DNA of 64,000 nucleotides from assembly GCA_016194905.1 (NCBI GenBank), contig JACQAP010000016.1, positions 1 through 64,000 on the forward strand, in the 5' to 3' direction. Below, in pieces: positions 44,719-53,460 of this stretch. Under the pieces are notes generated by a model. That model was not told the origin of the DNA. It did not search any database and worked only from the letters and a program-made list of their open reading frames with translations. The stretch's first letter is position 1. The number at the start of each line of letters is the position of its first letter. This DNA comes from Betaproteobacteria bacterium. GTDB taxonomy: Bacteria; Pseudomonadota; Gammaproteobacteria; Burkholderiales; JACQAP01. Position numbers and translations under genes: made by a program.

Positions 44719-47124
44719 ATGCCCGATCAACCTATGAAAAGTCCGGCCACGTCGAATCCGACCGGCATCGGCGCGGCGATCCGCCGCAAAGAAGATATGC
44801 GCTTCCTGCTCGGGCGCGGCAATTACGTTGCCGACATGAAGTTCCACAACATGACTTTCGGCGTGCTGCTGCGCTCTCCGCATGCGCACGCGCGCCTCAA
44901 GGCTATCGAAGCGAGCGCGGCGCTCAAGCTGCCGGGCGTGGTTGCCGTGTTCACCGGTGATGATCTGTTGGCGGACAAGGTGGGCGGTCTGCCGTGCGCG
45001 TGGCCGGTCACCGGCAAGGGCGGAGCCGCAACCAAGGAACCCGCGCATCCGGCGCTGGCTCAGGGCAAGGTGCGCCACGTCGGCGATCCGGTCGCGTTCG
45101 TGGTTGCGGAAACGCTCGAAGAAGCACGCGATGGCGCCGAAGCGGTGATGGTGGACTACGAGGAACTCCCCGCCGTCGTCGGCGTGCTCGATGCGCTCAA
45201 GCCGGGCGCGCCAGCGGTCTTCGACGACATTCCGGACAACGTCTGCGTCGACTGGGAAATCGGCGACAAGGCGGCGACCGATGCCGCGTTCAGGAAGGCC
45301 GCGCACGTCGCGCGCATCAGCCTCGTCAACAACCGCCTGGTCGGCAATCCGATGGAACCGCGCGCCGCGATCGGCGACTACGATGTTTCGCGCGACCATC
45401 ACACATTGTGGACGACCAGCCAGTTTCCGCATATCGCCAAGTTGCTGATGGGCAATTTCGTGCTCGGCATTCCCCAGCACAAGCTCAGGGTCGTGTCGCC
45501 CGATGTCGGCGGCGGATTCGGCGTGAAGCAGTTTCACTACGCCGAGGAAGTACTGGTCACGTGGGCGTCGCGCAAGGTCGGGCGGCCGGTGAAGTGGGTG
45601 TGCGAACGCAGCGAGGGCTTCATTTCGGACGCCCACGCGCGCGATCACGTCACCGAAGCCGAGCTGGCGCTCGACGAGAACGGCAAATTCCTCGGCCTGC
45701 GCGTGAGCACCACCGCCAACATGGGCGGCTACCTTTCCACTTTCGGTCCGAACATTCCGACCAATTTGTACGGTCCGCTGCTGGCCGGCGTCTACACCAC
45801 GCCGACAGTCTACTGCGAGGTCAAATGCGTATTCACCAATACGCTGCCGGTCGATGCGTACCGCGGCGCCGGACGGCCGGAAGCCACGTTCTGCCTGGAG
45901 CGCCTGGTCGATGTCGCCGCAATCGAGATGAAGATCGACAAGGCCGAAATCCGCCGCCGCAACATCATCCGCAAGGAGGCCTATCCCTACCAGACGCCGG
46001 TCATGATGAACTACGACAGCGGCGACCCGCTCGGCTGCCTGGAAAAGGCCTTGCTCACCGCGGACTGGAAGGGCTTTCCCGCGCGCAAGGCGGAGGCGGC
46101 CAAACGCGGAAAGCTTCGCGGCATCGGCTTGTGTACCTACGTGGAAGCCTGTGGCCTGGCGCCATCGCGCATCGCCATCCGGCTCGGCGTGCGTGGCGGC
46201 CTGTTCGAAAGCGCGACCGTGCGCGTGCATCCGACGGGACACGTGACGGTGCTGATGGGCACGCACAGCCATGGCCAGGGACACGAGACCACTTGCGCGC
46301 AAATCGTATCGGACAAGCTCGGCATTCCGGCAGAGAACGTCGAAATTGTATTCGGCGATACCGACAAGGTGCAGTTCGGACTGGGCACCTACGGTTCGCG
46401 CTCGGCCGCGGTCGGCGGTTCGGCGCTGGCGAAGGCGGCCAACAAGGTGATCGTCAAGAGCAGGAAGATCGCCGCGCACATGCTGGAGGCGGCGGAAAGC
46501 GACATCGAGTTCGAGGGTGGCGTGTTCTCGGTGGCCGGCACGGACCGCAAAAAGACGTTCGGCGACGTCGCGCTGATGGCGCATTTTCCGGTCGACTATC
46601 CGCTGGAGATCCTCGAGCCCGGACTGGAAGAGCAATCGTTCTACGATCCGGTGAATTTCACTTTCCCCTGCGGCGCGCACATTGCCGAGGTCGAGATCGA
46701 TCCGGAAACCGGCTTCGTGCGACTGCTCGGCTACGTTGCGGTCGACGATGTGGGAACGGTCATCAATCCGATGATCGTCGAGGGACAGATCCACGGCGGC
46801 GTGGTGCAGGGCGTAGGCCAGGCGTTGTTCGAGGACTGCGTCTACGACCCCAACTCGGGACAGTTGCTGTCGGGTTCGTTCATGGACTACTGCATGCCGC
46901 GCGCCGACAGCGTGCCGGCGATGACCGTGGAAACGCACATCACGCCCTGCACGCACAACGAGCTCGGCGTGAAGGGCTGCGGGGAGGTCGGCACCATCGG
47001 ATCGCCCGCCACCGTGATCAACGCGGTCGTCGATGCGCTCCAGCATCTCGGTGTGACGCACGTGGACATGCCGGCTTCGCCAAATCGCGTATGGCGCATC
47101 ATCGCCAACGCCGGCGGCGTGTAA
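44719..47124 (+). CDS. Molybdopterin-binding large subunit of a xanthine dehydrogenase/CoxL-type hydroxylase
   Basis: An 801-aa catalytic subunit. Molybdopterin-binding blocks are DVGGGFGVKQF, GTHSHGQGHETT and GGVVQGVGQALFED, with the active-site Glu in KGCGEVGTIGSPA. The loop that in true aerobic CO dehydrogenase carries the Cu-binding cysteine (AYRCSFR) reads AYRGAGR at 380-386, so this is a form II enzyme and CO is not the expected substrate. An N-heterocycle, purine or aldehyde hydroxylase is more likely. Starts at ATG 44719 with GGAG upstream. Confidence 0.94.
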   Translation: MPDQPMKSPATSNPTGIGAAIRRKEDMRFLLGRGNYVADMKFHNMTFGVLLRSPHAHARLKAIEASAALKLPGVVAVFTGDDLLADKVGGLPCAWPVTGKGGAATKEPAHPALAQGKVRHVGDPVAFVVAETLEEARDGAEAVMVDYEELPAVVGVLDALKPGAPAVFDDIPDNVCVDWEIGDKAATDAAFRKAAHVARISLVNNRLVGNPMEPRAAIGDYDVSRDHHTLWTTSQFPHIAKLLMGNFVLGIPQHKLRVVSPDVGGGFGVKQFHYAEEVLVTWASRKVGRPVKWVCERSEGFISDAHARDHVTEAELALDENGKFLGLRVSTTANMGGYLSTFGPNIPTNLYGPLLAGVYTTPTVYCEVKCVFTNTLPVDAYRGAGRPEATFCLERLVDVAAIEMKIDKAEIRRRNIIRKEAYPYQTPVMMNYDSGDPLGCLEKALLTADWKGFPARKAEAAKRGKLRGIGLCTYVEACGLAPSRIAIRLGVRGGLFESATVRVHPTGHVTVLMGTHSHGQGHETTCAQIVSDKLGIPAENVEIVFGDTDKVQFGLGTYGSRSAAVGGSALAKAANKVIVKSRKIAAHMLEAAESDIEFEGGVFSVAGTDRKKTFGDVALMAHFPVDYPLEILEPGLEEQSFYDPVNFTFPCGAHIAEVEIDPETGFVRLLGYVAVDDVGTVINPMIVEGQIHGGVVQGVGQALFEDCVYDPNSGQLLSGSFMDYCMPRADSVPAMTVETHITPCTHNELGVKGCGEVGTIGSPATVINAVVDALQHLGVTHVDMPASPNRVWRIIANAGGV

Positions 47125-47161
47125 GTCATCAAATGAAACTCACACCAGCAGGAGCGAAAGC

Positions 47162-47974
47162 ATGAGGAGCTTCGACTACCATCGTCCGTCCAGTCTCCCG
47201 GAGGCCGCCAGGGCATTTTCTGCCGTACCGGATACGCGACTGCTTGCCGGCGGCATGACGCTGATCCCGGCGATGAAGATGCGGCTGACCTTGCCTCCGG
47301 CGCTGGTGGATCTCGGCGGACTTGCCGAATTGCGCGGCATTCGCGCAGGCAAGGGGGAGGTCGGCATCGGCGCGATGACGCGCCACGCGGACGTGGCCGC
47401 CTCGGCGGACGTGCGCCGCCTGATCCCCGCGTTGTCGGTGCTGGCCGGAGGCATCGGCGATCCGCAGGTTCGCAACCGCGGTACGATCGGCGGTTCGATC
47501 GCCAACAACGATCCGGCGGCCGACTATCCCGCGGCACTGTTGGGCCTTGGAGCGACGATCACCACCAGCAAGCGCAAAATCCCGGCTGACCGGTTTTTCG
47601 TCGGCATGTTCGAGACCGCGCTCGAAGCCGGCGAAATCATTCTGCAGGTGACGTTTCCGCTGCCGGCAATGGCGGCTTACGAGAAATTCCGCAGCCCGGC
47701 GTCGCGTTACGCGCTGGTTGGCGTGTTCGTCGCCAGAACTTCCTCCGGCGTGCGCGTCGCAGTCACCGGTGCGGCGCCCTACGTGTTCCGCGCTACGGCG
47801 CTGGAATCTTTGCTCTCGGAGAAGTTTGCTCCCGAGGCATTGGCGGGATTCCGTTTTCCTGCCGATGGGCTCAACGCCGACATGCATGGTGACGCGCAGT
47901 TTCGCGCCAACCTCATCAGTGTCCTGACGCGGCGCGCGGTGGCGACCCTGGTCGCGGGCGGTGGTAAAAATTGA
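47162..47974 (+). CDS. FAD-binding subunit of the molybdenum hydroxylase, CoxM-like
   Basis: A 270-aa flavin subunit with both FAD motifs: LLAGGMTLIPAMKMRL near residues 28-43 and TIGGSIANNDPAADYPAALL near 110. It accepts electrons from the CoxS-like subunit and passes them to an acceptor. The order S-L-M differs from the M-S-L order of the classical cox operon. Its stop overlaps the amidase start by four bases. Confidence 0.93.
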   Translation: MRSFDYHRPSSLPEAARAFSAVPDTRLLAGGMTLIPAMKMRLTLPPALVDLGGLAELRGIRAGKGEVGIGAMTRHADVAASADVRRLIPALSVLAGGIGDPQVRNRGTIGGSIANNDPAADYPAALLGLGATITTSKRKIPADRFFVGMFETALEAGEIILQVTFPLPAMAAYEKFRSPASRYALVGVFVARTSSGVRVAVTGAAPYVFRATALESLLSEKFAPEALAGFRFPADGLNADMHGDAQFRANLISVLTRRAVATLVAGGGKN

Positions 47975-49443
47975 TGGCGGCAACCGAAGGCTTGCGCAAG
48001 AAGCAGGCGCCGAAGATCGGCGAACTCGCGCGCCTGCCGGCCACCGATCTCCTCGAAGGCTATCGCGTCGGCAGTTTCACGCCTTCCGATGTCATCGACG
48101 AGGTGATCGGCGCGCTCGAGGAAACCGATGAAATCTGCAATGTGATGGTCACGCAGATGTTCGACTCCGCGCGCGCAGAGGCGAAGGCGGCGACCAGGGC
48201 GTGGCGCAGCGGAGGCTTGATAGGGCCGCTGACCGGGATTCCGGTGACGGTGAAGGACCTCATTTTCGTCGCCGGCGTTCCGGCGCGCGGCGGTGCCCCG
48301 GTGTTCGAGGACTTCGTGCCGGAGGTCGATTCCGCGGTGGTCACGTCTCTGCGCAAGGCGGGCGCGATCATCACTTGCAAAACCACGACCTGCGAATCCG
48401 GATACAAGCTCACGGCCGACAGCCCGGTATCCGGCGTCACGCGCAATCCCTGGCGGCTCGATCGTACCAGCGGCGGCTCCAGCGGCGGCGCCGCGGCCGC
48501 GGTCGCCGCCGGATGCGGGCCGCTCGCACTGGGAACGGACGGCGTCGGTTCGATCCGCGTGCCGTCCTCGTTCTGCGGCGTGTTCGGCATCAAGCCGACA
48601 TTTGGCCTGGTACCCCGCGCACCGGGATTCTTTCCGCCGTCATGGGCTTCGCTAGCGCATACCGGTCCGATCGGACGCAACGTGCGCGATGCGGCGTTAT
48701 TGCTGGAGGTGATCGCCGGACACGATGCGCGCGATGCCGCGAGTCTGCCGGTAGGGCAGAGGCATTACGACACGACGCCGGGGCGTCTCGACGGCGTCCG
48801 CATGGCATTCACGCCGGATTTCGGATTCGCGGCGGTATCGCCCGACGTACGCGACGCATTCGCAACCGCGCTGAGGATCTTTGCCGATCTGGGCGCAGAT
48901 CTTGTAGCCGACGATCTGGGGCTCGATCCCGAAGTGCTGGAGAGCACGATCAAACCGATTGCGTATACCGAGCAGGCGGCCGCGGTGCTGACGCGCGACC
49001 ATCAAGCGCTGGCGCGTTCCGATCGCGAATACCAGGAAGTCATCGCACGCGGGCGACAGTATCAGGGCACGGATTACGTCGATGCCATGCATCGTCGTAC
49101 CATGCTGCGCAGCCAGTTCCTGAAGGCGTTTCAGCGTGTACAGGTATTTGTCACGCCGACGGTCGCTGTCACCGCGTTCGCGGCCGGGACGCTCGGCGTG
49201 GGCGAAGTCGAGAACCGGCCGGTGGATCCACACCTGGGCTGGTCGCCGTTTTCCTGGCCAATCAATCTGGCGGGATTGCCGGCGGCGACGATTCCCTGCG
49301 GCTTCGATCGCGACGGCCTGCCGATCGGATTGCAGATCATCGCGCCGTGGCTGGAAGAGGGTCGCATCTTCCGTGTCGCCGCGGCGTTCGAAGCGGCGGG
49401 ACTCGGCTCAGGCCGCTGGCCGGGTTTCGCGAACGGCGGTTGA
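47971..49443 (+). CDS. Amidase signature family hydrolase
   Basis: A 490-aa amidase. The catalytic Lys is in GIPVTVKDLIFV, the cis-Ser and nucleophile Ser lie in DRTSGGSSGGAAAAVAAG. Such enzymes hydrolyse carboxamides or carbamoyl groups. Coupled to the coxM-like gene by ATGA overlap, it probably cleaves an amide in the substrate imported by the polyamine-type transporter or in the hydroxylated product. Its end overlaps the convergent LysR gene by 36 bp. Confidence 0.93.
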   Translation: MMAATEGLRKKQAPKIGELARLPATDLLEGYRVGSFTPSDVIDEVIGALEETDEICNVMVTQMFDSARAEAKAATRAWRSGGLIGPLTGIPVTVKDLIFVAGVPARGGAPVFEDFVPEVDSAVVTSLRKAGAIITCKTTTCESGYKLTADSPVSGVTRNPWRLDRTSGGSSGGAAAAVAAGCGPLALGTDGVGSIRVPSSFCGVFGIKPTFGLVPRAPGFFPPSWASLAHTGPIGRNVRDAALLLEVIAGHDARDAASLPVGQRHYDTTPGRLDGVRMAFTPDFGFAAVSPDVRDAFATALRIFADLGADLVADDLGLDPEVLESTIKPIAYTEQAAAVLTRDHQALARSDREYQEVIARGRQYQGTDYVDAMHRRTMLRSQFLKAFQRVQVFVTPTVAVTAFAAGTLGVGEVENRPVDPHLGWSPFSWPINLAGLPAATIPCGFDRDGLPIGLQIIAPWLEEGRIFRVAAAFEAAGLGSGRWPGFANGG

Positions 49444-50409
49444 TTTGCGCCGGGCGCCGGTGATGGCGGTCACCGCCGCTCCGCCTGTGGATTTGGGTTG
49501 CTCCTTCGCCGCATGGGCAAGAGCTTCGATGGTTGCGCGGCCTTCCGCATTAAGCGTACCGAGACAATGGGCCAGGTATTCGTGCAGCGCTGTCGCCGCC
49601 GGCGTGCTCTGGCCTGAGGCGCGATAGAGCAGCAGGTCAACCTTGGGCAGCGGCGGGAAGTATTCGTTGATGCCGATCTGTTTCATGCCGTGCACCAGCG
49701 CGCTCTTGCACAGCACGGTGACGGCCATGCCGGCGAACACCGCGGCCTGCAGGCCGCCCACGCTTTCGCTCACGCAAGCGATGCGCCACTTGCGGCCCTG
49801 CCGCTCCAGTCCCTCGATCGCATAGTCGCGATAGATGTTGCCCGGCGGCAGCACGGCCAGCGGCACCGGTTCGGCGAGATGCACGTCGTGGCCTTCGCCC
49901 ATGACCCAGATCAGTTGTTCCTGACGCACGACCTGGCCGCCGGTGAAGCCGGGCATGCGCGTCACCAGCGCAATGTCGACTTCGCCGTGCTGCACCAGGC
50001 TGACGAGCGGCGTCGACAGCGAACAGCGCAGTTCGACCTGGATGCGCGGAAAGGATTTGCGGAACAACGCAAGTATCGATGGCAGCAGGTACGCGGCATA
50101 AAGGTCCGGCGTGCCCAGCACGACGTGGCCTTCGATGTCCGGCGACGATAGCTTGGTCTGCAACTCGTCGTGCAGCCGCAGAATCGATTTTGCGTACGAC
50201 AGCACCAGGTCGCCCTGCTCGGTCAGCACCGGCCGCCGGCTATCCTGCTTGAACAGGATTTTGCCGGTGAGGTCCTCCAGTCGTTTCATCTGCAGCGTGA
50301 TCGCAGGTTGCGTGCGTCCGAGCCGGCGCGCAGTTTCCGTGACGCTGCCGGTCTCGACGACCGAAATGAAAGAACGCAGTACGCGCATGTCGACACTGAA
50401 GAAGCTCAT
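49408..50409 (-). CDS. LysR family transcriptional regulator
   Basis: A 333-aa regulator with an N-terminal winged HTH (MRVLRSFISVVETGSVTETA, RRLGRTQPAITLQMKRLE) and a C-terminal effector domain (EGHVVLGTPDLYAAYLLPSI). The last 40 residues are low-complexity and overlap the amidase 3' end. Convergent to the transporter/hydroxylase operon, it is the likely local regulator, although the LysR-typical divergent arrangement is absent. Confidence 0.92.
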   Translation of the reverse strand: MSFFSVDMRVLRSFISVVETGSVTETARRLGRTQPAITLQMKRLEDLTGKILFKQDSRRPVLTEQGDLVLSYAKSILRLHDELQTKLSSPDIEGHVVLGTPDLYAAYLLPSILALFRKSFPRIQVELRCSLSTPLVSLVQHGEVDIALVTRMPGFTGGQVVRQEQLIWVMGEGHDVHLAEPVPLAVLPPGNIYRDYAIEGLERQGRKWRIACVSESVGGLQAAVFAGMAVTVLCKSALVHGMKQIGINEYFPPLPKVDLLLYRASGQSTPAATALHEYLAHCLGTLNAEGRATIEALAHAAKEQPKSTGGAAVTAITGARRKSTAVRETRPAA

Positions 50410-50624
50410 GGTCGGGTTTGTCGCTCGAATGAGGGAACGATCCGGGCAGACAGTTAAGCAGAAATCATGCGCGGCGGCAATGCCGTCGAGCGCGACGTAA
50501 ATGGGTACATCCGCGCGCGTTTTACGCCGATACGCGGGCCAATACGCGCCGGATTGCGGGAAGCCGACTTGGGGAGCGCCTGATTATGAGCATCGGGCAC
50601 CCGGATGGTGCGCGGGGAAAAGCT

Positions 50625-51809
50625 TTAGGCAGCCAGAGTGAACGGATGCGGCGTTGACCGGCTGAACGCGCGACCGGGTTGCAGCGAGCGCGCCAGGTCG
50701 GTGAGGCTTTCGATGTTGTGCGCGGGCAGGAACGCGTCCACGTGCGGCAGCATCAGGCGCACGCCCGCCGCTTTCGGCTCGAAGTCTTCGAAGCGCAGCA
50801 GCGGGTTCAGCCAAATCAGTTGGTGACATGACTTGTGCAGGCGCTCGATCTGCTCGGTCAGGTCCTGGCCCGCATCGCGGTCGAGTCCGTCGCTGATCAG
50901 CATGACCACGGCGTTCTGACCCAGCACGCGGCGCGACCAGCGCTGGTTGAATTCCTTCAACGTGGCGCCGATGCGCGTGCCGCCGGACCAGTCGGCGACG
51001 GTTCCCGAAATTGCGTCCAGCGCAACGTCGACGTCGCGATGCCGCAGTTGCCGCGTGATATTGGTAAGCCGCGTACCGAAAACGAAACTGTGCACGCGAT
51101 CGCGATCGCTGGTGATCGCATGCAGGAAGTGCAGGAACATGCGCGAATAACGGCTCATCGAGCCGGAGATATCGCAGAGCACGACCAGCGGCGGATGGCG
51201 GCGGCGATAGGAACGGCGGCGGAGCGGAATGATATCGGCGTTGCCGCGCAGGCTGGCGCGTAGCGTCGCGCGCAGATCCACCCGTCGCCCATGCGTATCG
51301 GGCCGCAGGCGCCGTGTCGGAATCTGCGGGATCGGCAGCCTCAATCCGGCGATTAACCGCTTTGCCTGTTCCAGTTCCTCCGGGGTCATGGTCTCGAAAT
51401 CCCGGCGCTGCAAACGCTCCAGTTCCGAGGCGCTCAACAGGACATCGGGCTCGTCGTCTTCCGTACCGGCACGCATGGGCACCTTCTTCGTCAATCCGAG
51501 TGCCTCGGCAATCCGGTTCGGTGTCTTGTCGGGAGGAAAGTTCGCGGGCGCCGCGACCGGCAAACCCTGCAGCGCGCGATCGAGCAGGTAGCGCTCGCGC
51601 CAGAACAGCCTGAAGGCCTGGTTGAATAATTCGAATTGTTCGTGCCTGGACAGAAACACCGAGGCCAGCGCCCAGTAGAAGTCGTCGCGGTTCTCGATGC
51701 CCGCCAACCCGATCGCCCGCAACCCGTCCATGACCCGGTCCGGCCCCACCGGCACGCCCGCCTTGCGCAGTGCGCGGGCAAAGTGCACCACGTTTTCAGC
51801 AAGCTTCAT
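50625..51809 (-). CDS. VWA domain protein, CoxE-like
   Basis: A 394-aa protein with the C-terminal von Willebrand A fold; the metal-ion site reads VVLCDISGSMSRYSRM, with later contacts in SGGTRIG and MLISDGLDRDAG. CoxE proteins work with the AAA ATPase CoxD to mature the Mo/Cu site of CoxSLM-type enzymes. The partner ATPase gene is upstream on the same strand but separated by a 575-bp repeat element. The assignment to the CoxSLM-type enzyme nearby is inference. Confidence 0.9.
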   Translation of the reverse strand: MKLAENVVHFARALRKAGVPVGPDRVMDGLRAIGLAGIENRDDFYWALASVFLSRHEQFELFNQAFRLFWRERYLLDRALQGLPVAAPANFPPDKTPNRIAEALGLTKKVPMRAGTEDDEPDVLLSASELERLQRRDFETMTPEELEQAKRLIAGLRLPIPQIPTRRLRPDTHGRRVDLRATLRASLRGNADIIPLRRRSYRRRHPPLVVLCDISGSMSRYSRMFLHFLHAITSDRDRVHSFVFGTRLTNITRQLRHRDVDVALDAISGTVADWSGGTRIGATLKEFNQRWSRRVLGQNAVVMLISDGLDRDAGQDLTEQIERLHKSCHQLIWLNPLLRFEDFEPKAAGVRLMLPHVDAFLPAHNIESLTDLARSLQPGRAFSRSTPHPFTLAA

Positions 51810-51810
51810 C

Positions 51811-51842
51811 TAAGGCAACACCCAACTAAGGCAACACCCAAC
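51811..51842. repeat. Tandem 16-bp duplication
   Basis: Two adjacent copies of TAAGGCAACACCCAAC lie between the coxE-like start codon and element R9. Probably a slippage product at the element boundary. Confidence 0.7.
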
Positions 51843-52414
51843 GCAAAGGCGCAAAGGACGCAAAGGTCGCAAAGAAAGGCGATTCATAGATTGTTAACCA
51901 CACGCCTGATGGAACTTCGGAGGACGACGGTATTGAAATTGACCAGTAAACCGAGCTTCCTATTTGATAGTCGAAGATAGCTCAGCAACTGCGATTCATG
52001 AACGGGAAGGACTGTTTCGACCGATTTGACTTCAACGATCACGATCCCGTTAACCAGAATGTCCAGTCGAAGTTTGTTCTCAAGTTGCCGGTCCTTGTAC
52101 CAAACTTCAACTTCCGCCTGCCGAACGATGTTTAATCCTCGATCTTCGAGTTCGATGACGAGGGCTTCTTCGTAAATAAACTCCAACAGGCCAGGACCTA
52201 AAACCCTGTGAACCTCGATCGCGGCTCCTATTACTTCATGGGACAGCGCGTTCTCATCCACTTTACGCCCCGGTGTATTGGAAAACTCACGTCTTAACGC
52301 ATTTTGAATATGAAACCTGGCGATTTCCTGTCAACACTGTCTATCGCAAATGTTTTTCCCCCCGGCCGCTTTTGTTTTCCTTTGCGACCTTCGCGTCCTT
52401 TGCGCCTTTGCGTT
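51840..52414. mobile_element. Inverted-repeat element R9, CGCAAAGG type, carrying a GxxExxY gene
   Basis: A 575-bp element. The left end AACGCAAAGGCGCAAAGGA continues through CGCAAAGGTCGCAAAG; the reverse complement of the right end matches over 35 bases with one difference. The interior encodes the GxxExxY protein at 51884-52261. It lies 18 bp from the coxD-like stop codon and splits the coxD-coxE pair. No transposase is present. Confidence 0.75.
51884..52261 (-). CDS. GxxExxY protein, PD-(D/E)xK-like
   Basis: A 125-aa protein beginning MDENALSHEVIGAAIEVHR. The motif G-x2-E-x2-Y is in GPGLLEFIYEEAL. A nuclease-like core follows: RLDILVNGIVIVEVKS (Asp, then ExK) and SQLLSYLRL. The pattern D...ExK...Q is that of PD-(D/E)xK nucleases; enzymatic activity has not been shown for the family as far as I know. 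It fills most of element R9. A homologue is at 56250-56672. Confidence 0.85.
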   Translation of the reverse strand: MDENALSHEVIGAAIEVHRVLGPGLLEFIYEEALVIELEDRGLNIVRQAEVEVWYKDRQLENKLRLDILVNGIVIVEVKSVETVLPVHESQLLSYLRLSNRKLGLLVNFNTVVLRSSIRRVVNNL

Positions 52415-52432
52415 GAGAAGTTGCTTTAGGAT

Positions 52433-53335
52433 TTAGTGAGTGGAAATCTCATCGAGGATGCGGGCGGCTTCGCTGCCGCGCACGGCGGCGATGTCGTCCT
52501 GATACTTGAGCAGCACGCCTAGGGTGTCATTGACGACGCCTGCATCGAGCGAGCGGCGGTCCAGTTCGACCAAAGCCTTGGCCCAGTCGATGGTTTCGGC
52601 GACGCCGGGGCGTTTGAACAGATCCGCTGCCCGCAGTTTCTGCACGAAAGCGACGATGTCGCCGGACAGCTTCTCGGCCAGGCCGGGCACCTTGCGCCGG
52701 ACGATCTCGAGTTCGGCGGCGGCGGTCGGGTAATCCACCCAGTGATAGAGGCAGCGGCGCTTGACCGCGTCATGGATTTCGCGCGTGCGATTCGAGGTGA
52801 TGACGACGATCGGGGGGCGCTCTGCCTTGATAGTGCCGATTTCGGGAATGGTGACCTGGAAATCCGCCAGCACTTCCAGCAGATAAGCCTCGAACGGTTC
52901 GTCGGTTCGATCCAGCTCGTCGATGAGCAGTACGGGCGCATCGCCGGCCTTCGCGTCCAGCGCCTGCAGCAGCGGCCGGCGGATCAGGAAGCGCTCGCTG
53001 AAGATGTCTTTCTCGAGTTTTTCCCGCGAACCCGCACCATCCGCCTCCGCGAGGCGGATCTCGATCATCTGGCGCTGGTAATTCCATTCGTACACGGCCG
53101 ACGCGATGTCCAGGCCTTCGTAACACTGCAGCCGGATGAGCTGGCGGCCGAGGACTTGCGCCAGTACCTTGGCGATCTCGGTTTTGCCCACGCCGGCTTC
53201 GCCTTCCAGAAACAATGGCCGGCCCATGCGCAATGCAAGGAATACTGCCGTGGCAAGCGAGCGCTCGGCGACGTATTCGCCTTGGGCAAGGAGGGAGAGG
53301 GTATCGTCTATTGAATTGGGAAGACCGCGCGACAT
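52433..53335 (-). CDS. AAA+ ATPase, CoxD/MoxR-like
   Basis: A 300-aa MoxR-family ATPase. Walker A GEAGVGKTEIAKVL, Walker B APVLLIDELDRTDEPFEAYL, sensor VVITSNRTREIHDAVKRRCL. The ATG at 53335 (MSRGLPNSIDD) is preferred to the upstream start. Likely partner of the CoxE-like VWA protein in maturing the molybdenum hydroxylase. The normally adjacent pair is interrupted by element R9. Confidence 0.9.
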   Translation of the reverse strand: MSRGLPNSIDDTLSLLAQGEYVAERSLATAVFLALRMGRPLFLEGEAGVGKTEIAKVLAQVLGRQLIRLQCYEGLDIASAVYEWNYQRQMIEIRLAEADGAGSREKLEKDIFSERFLIRRPLLQALDAKAGDAPVLLIDELDRTDEPFEAYLLEVLADFQVTIPEIGTIKAERPPIVVITSNRTREIHDAVKRRCLYHWVDYPTAAAELEIVRRKVPGLAEKLSGDIVAFVQKLRAADLFKRPGVAETIDWAKALVELDRRSLDAGVVNDTLGVLLKYQDDIAAVRGSEAARILDEISTH

Positions 53336-53460
53336 GGACTTGGCCGACAGTAAATTTGTACTGAATGTTACCATGGGCTCCGCAAAATCCGGACTACGCC
53401 GAGTAATTGGATAAGGTTCGGATTCAACCGTTGAAAACGTCTAAGGCTAGCCGAGTTTTC

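Noticed and set aside
44668-47061. Long minus-strand open frame opposite the molybdopterin subunit gene
   Set aside because: Shadow of the real gene on the plus strand, which shows every expected molybdopterin-binding motif in order.
44235-47974. Authentic aerobic carbon monoxide dehydrogenase
   Set aside because: The large subunit has AYRGAGR instead of the Cys-containing AYRCSFR loop and the gene order is S-L-M, so a form II hydroxylase is the supported call.
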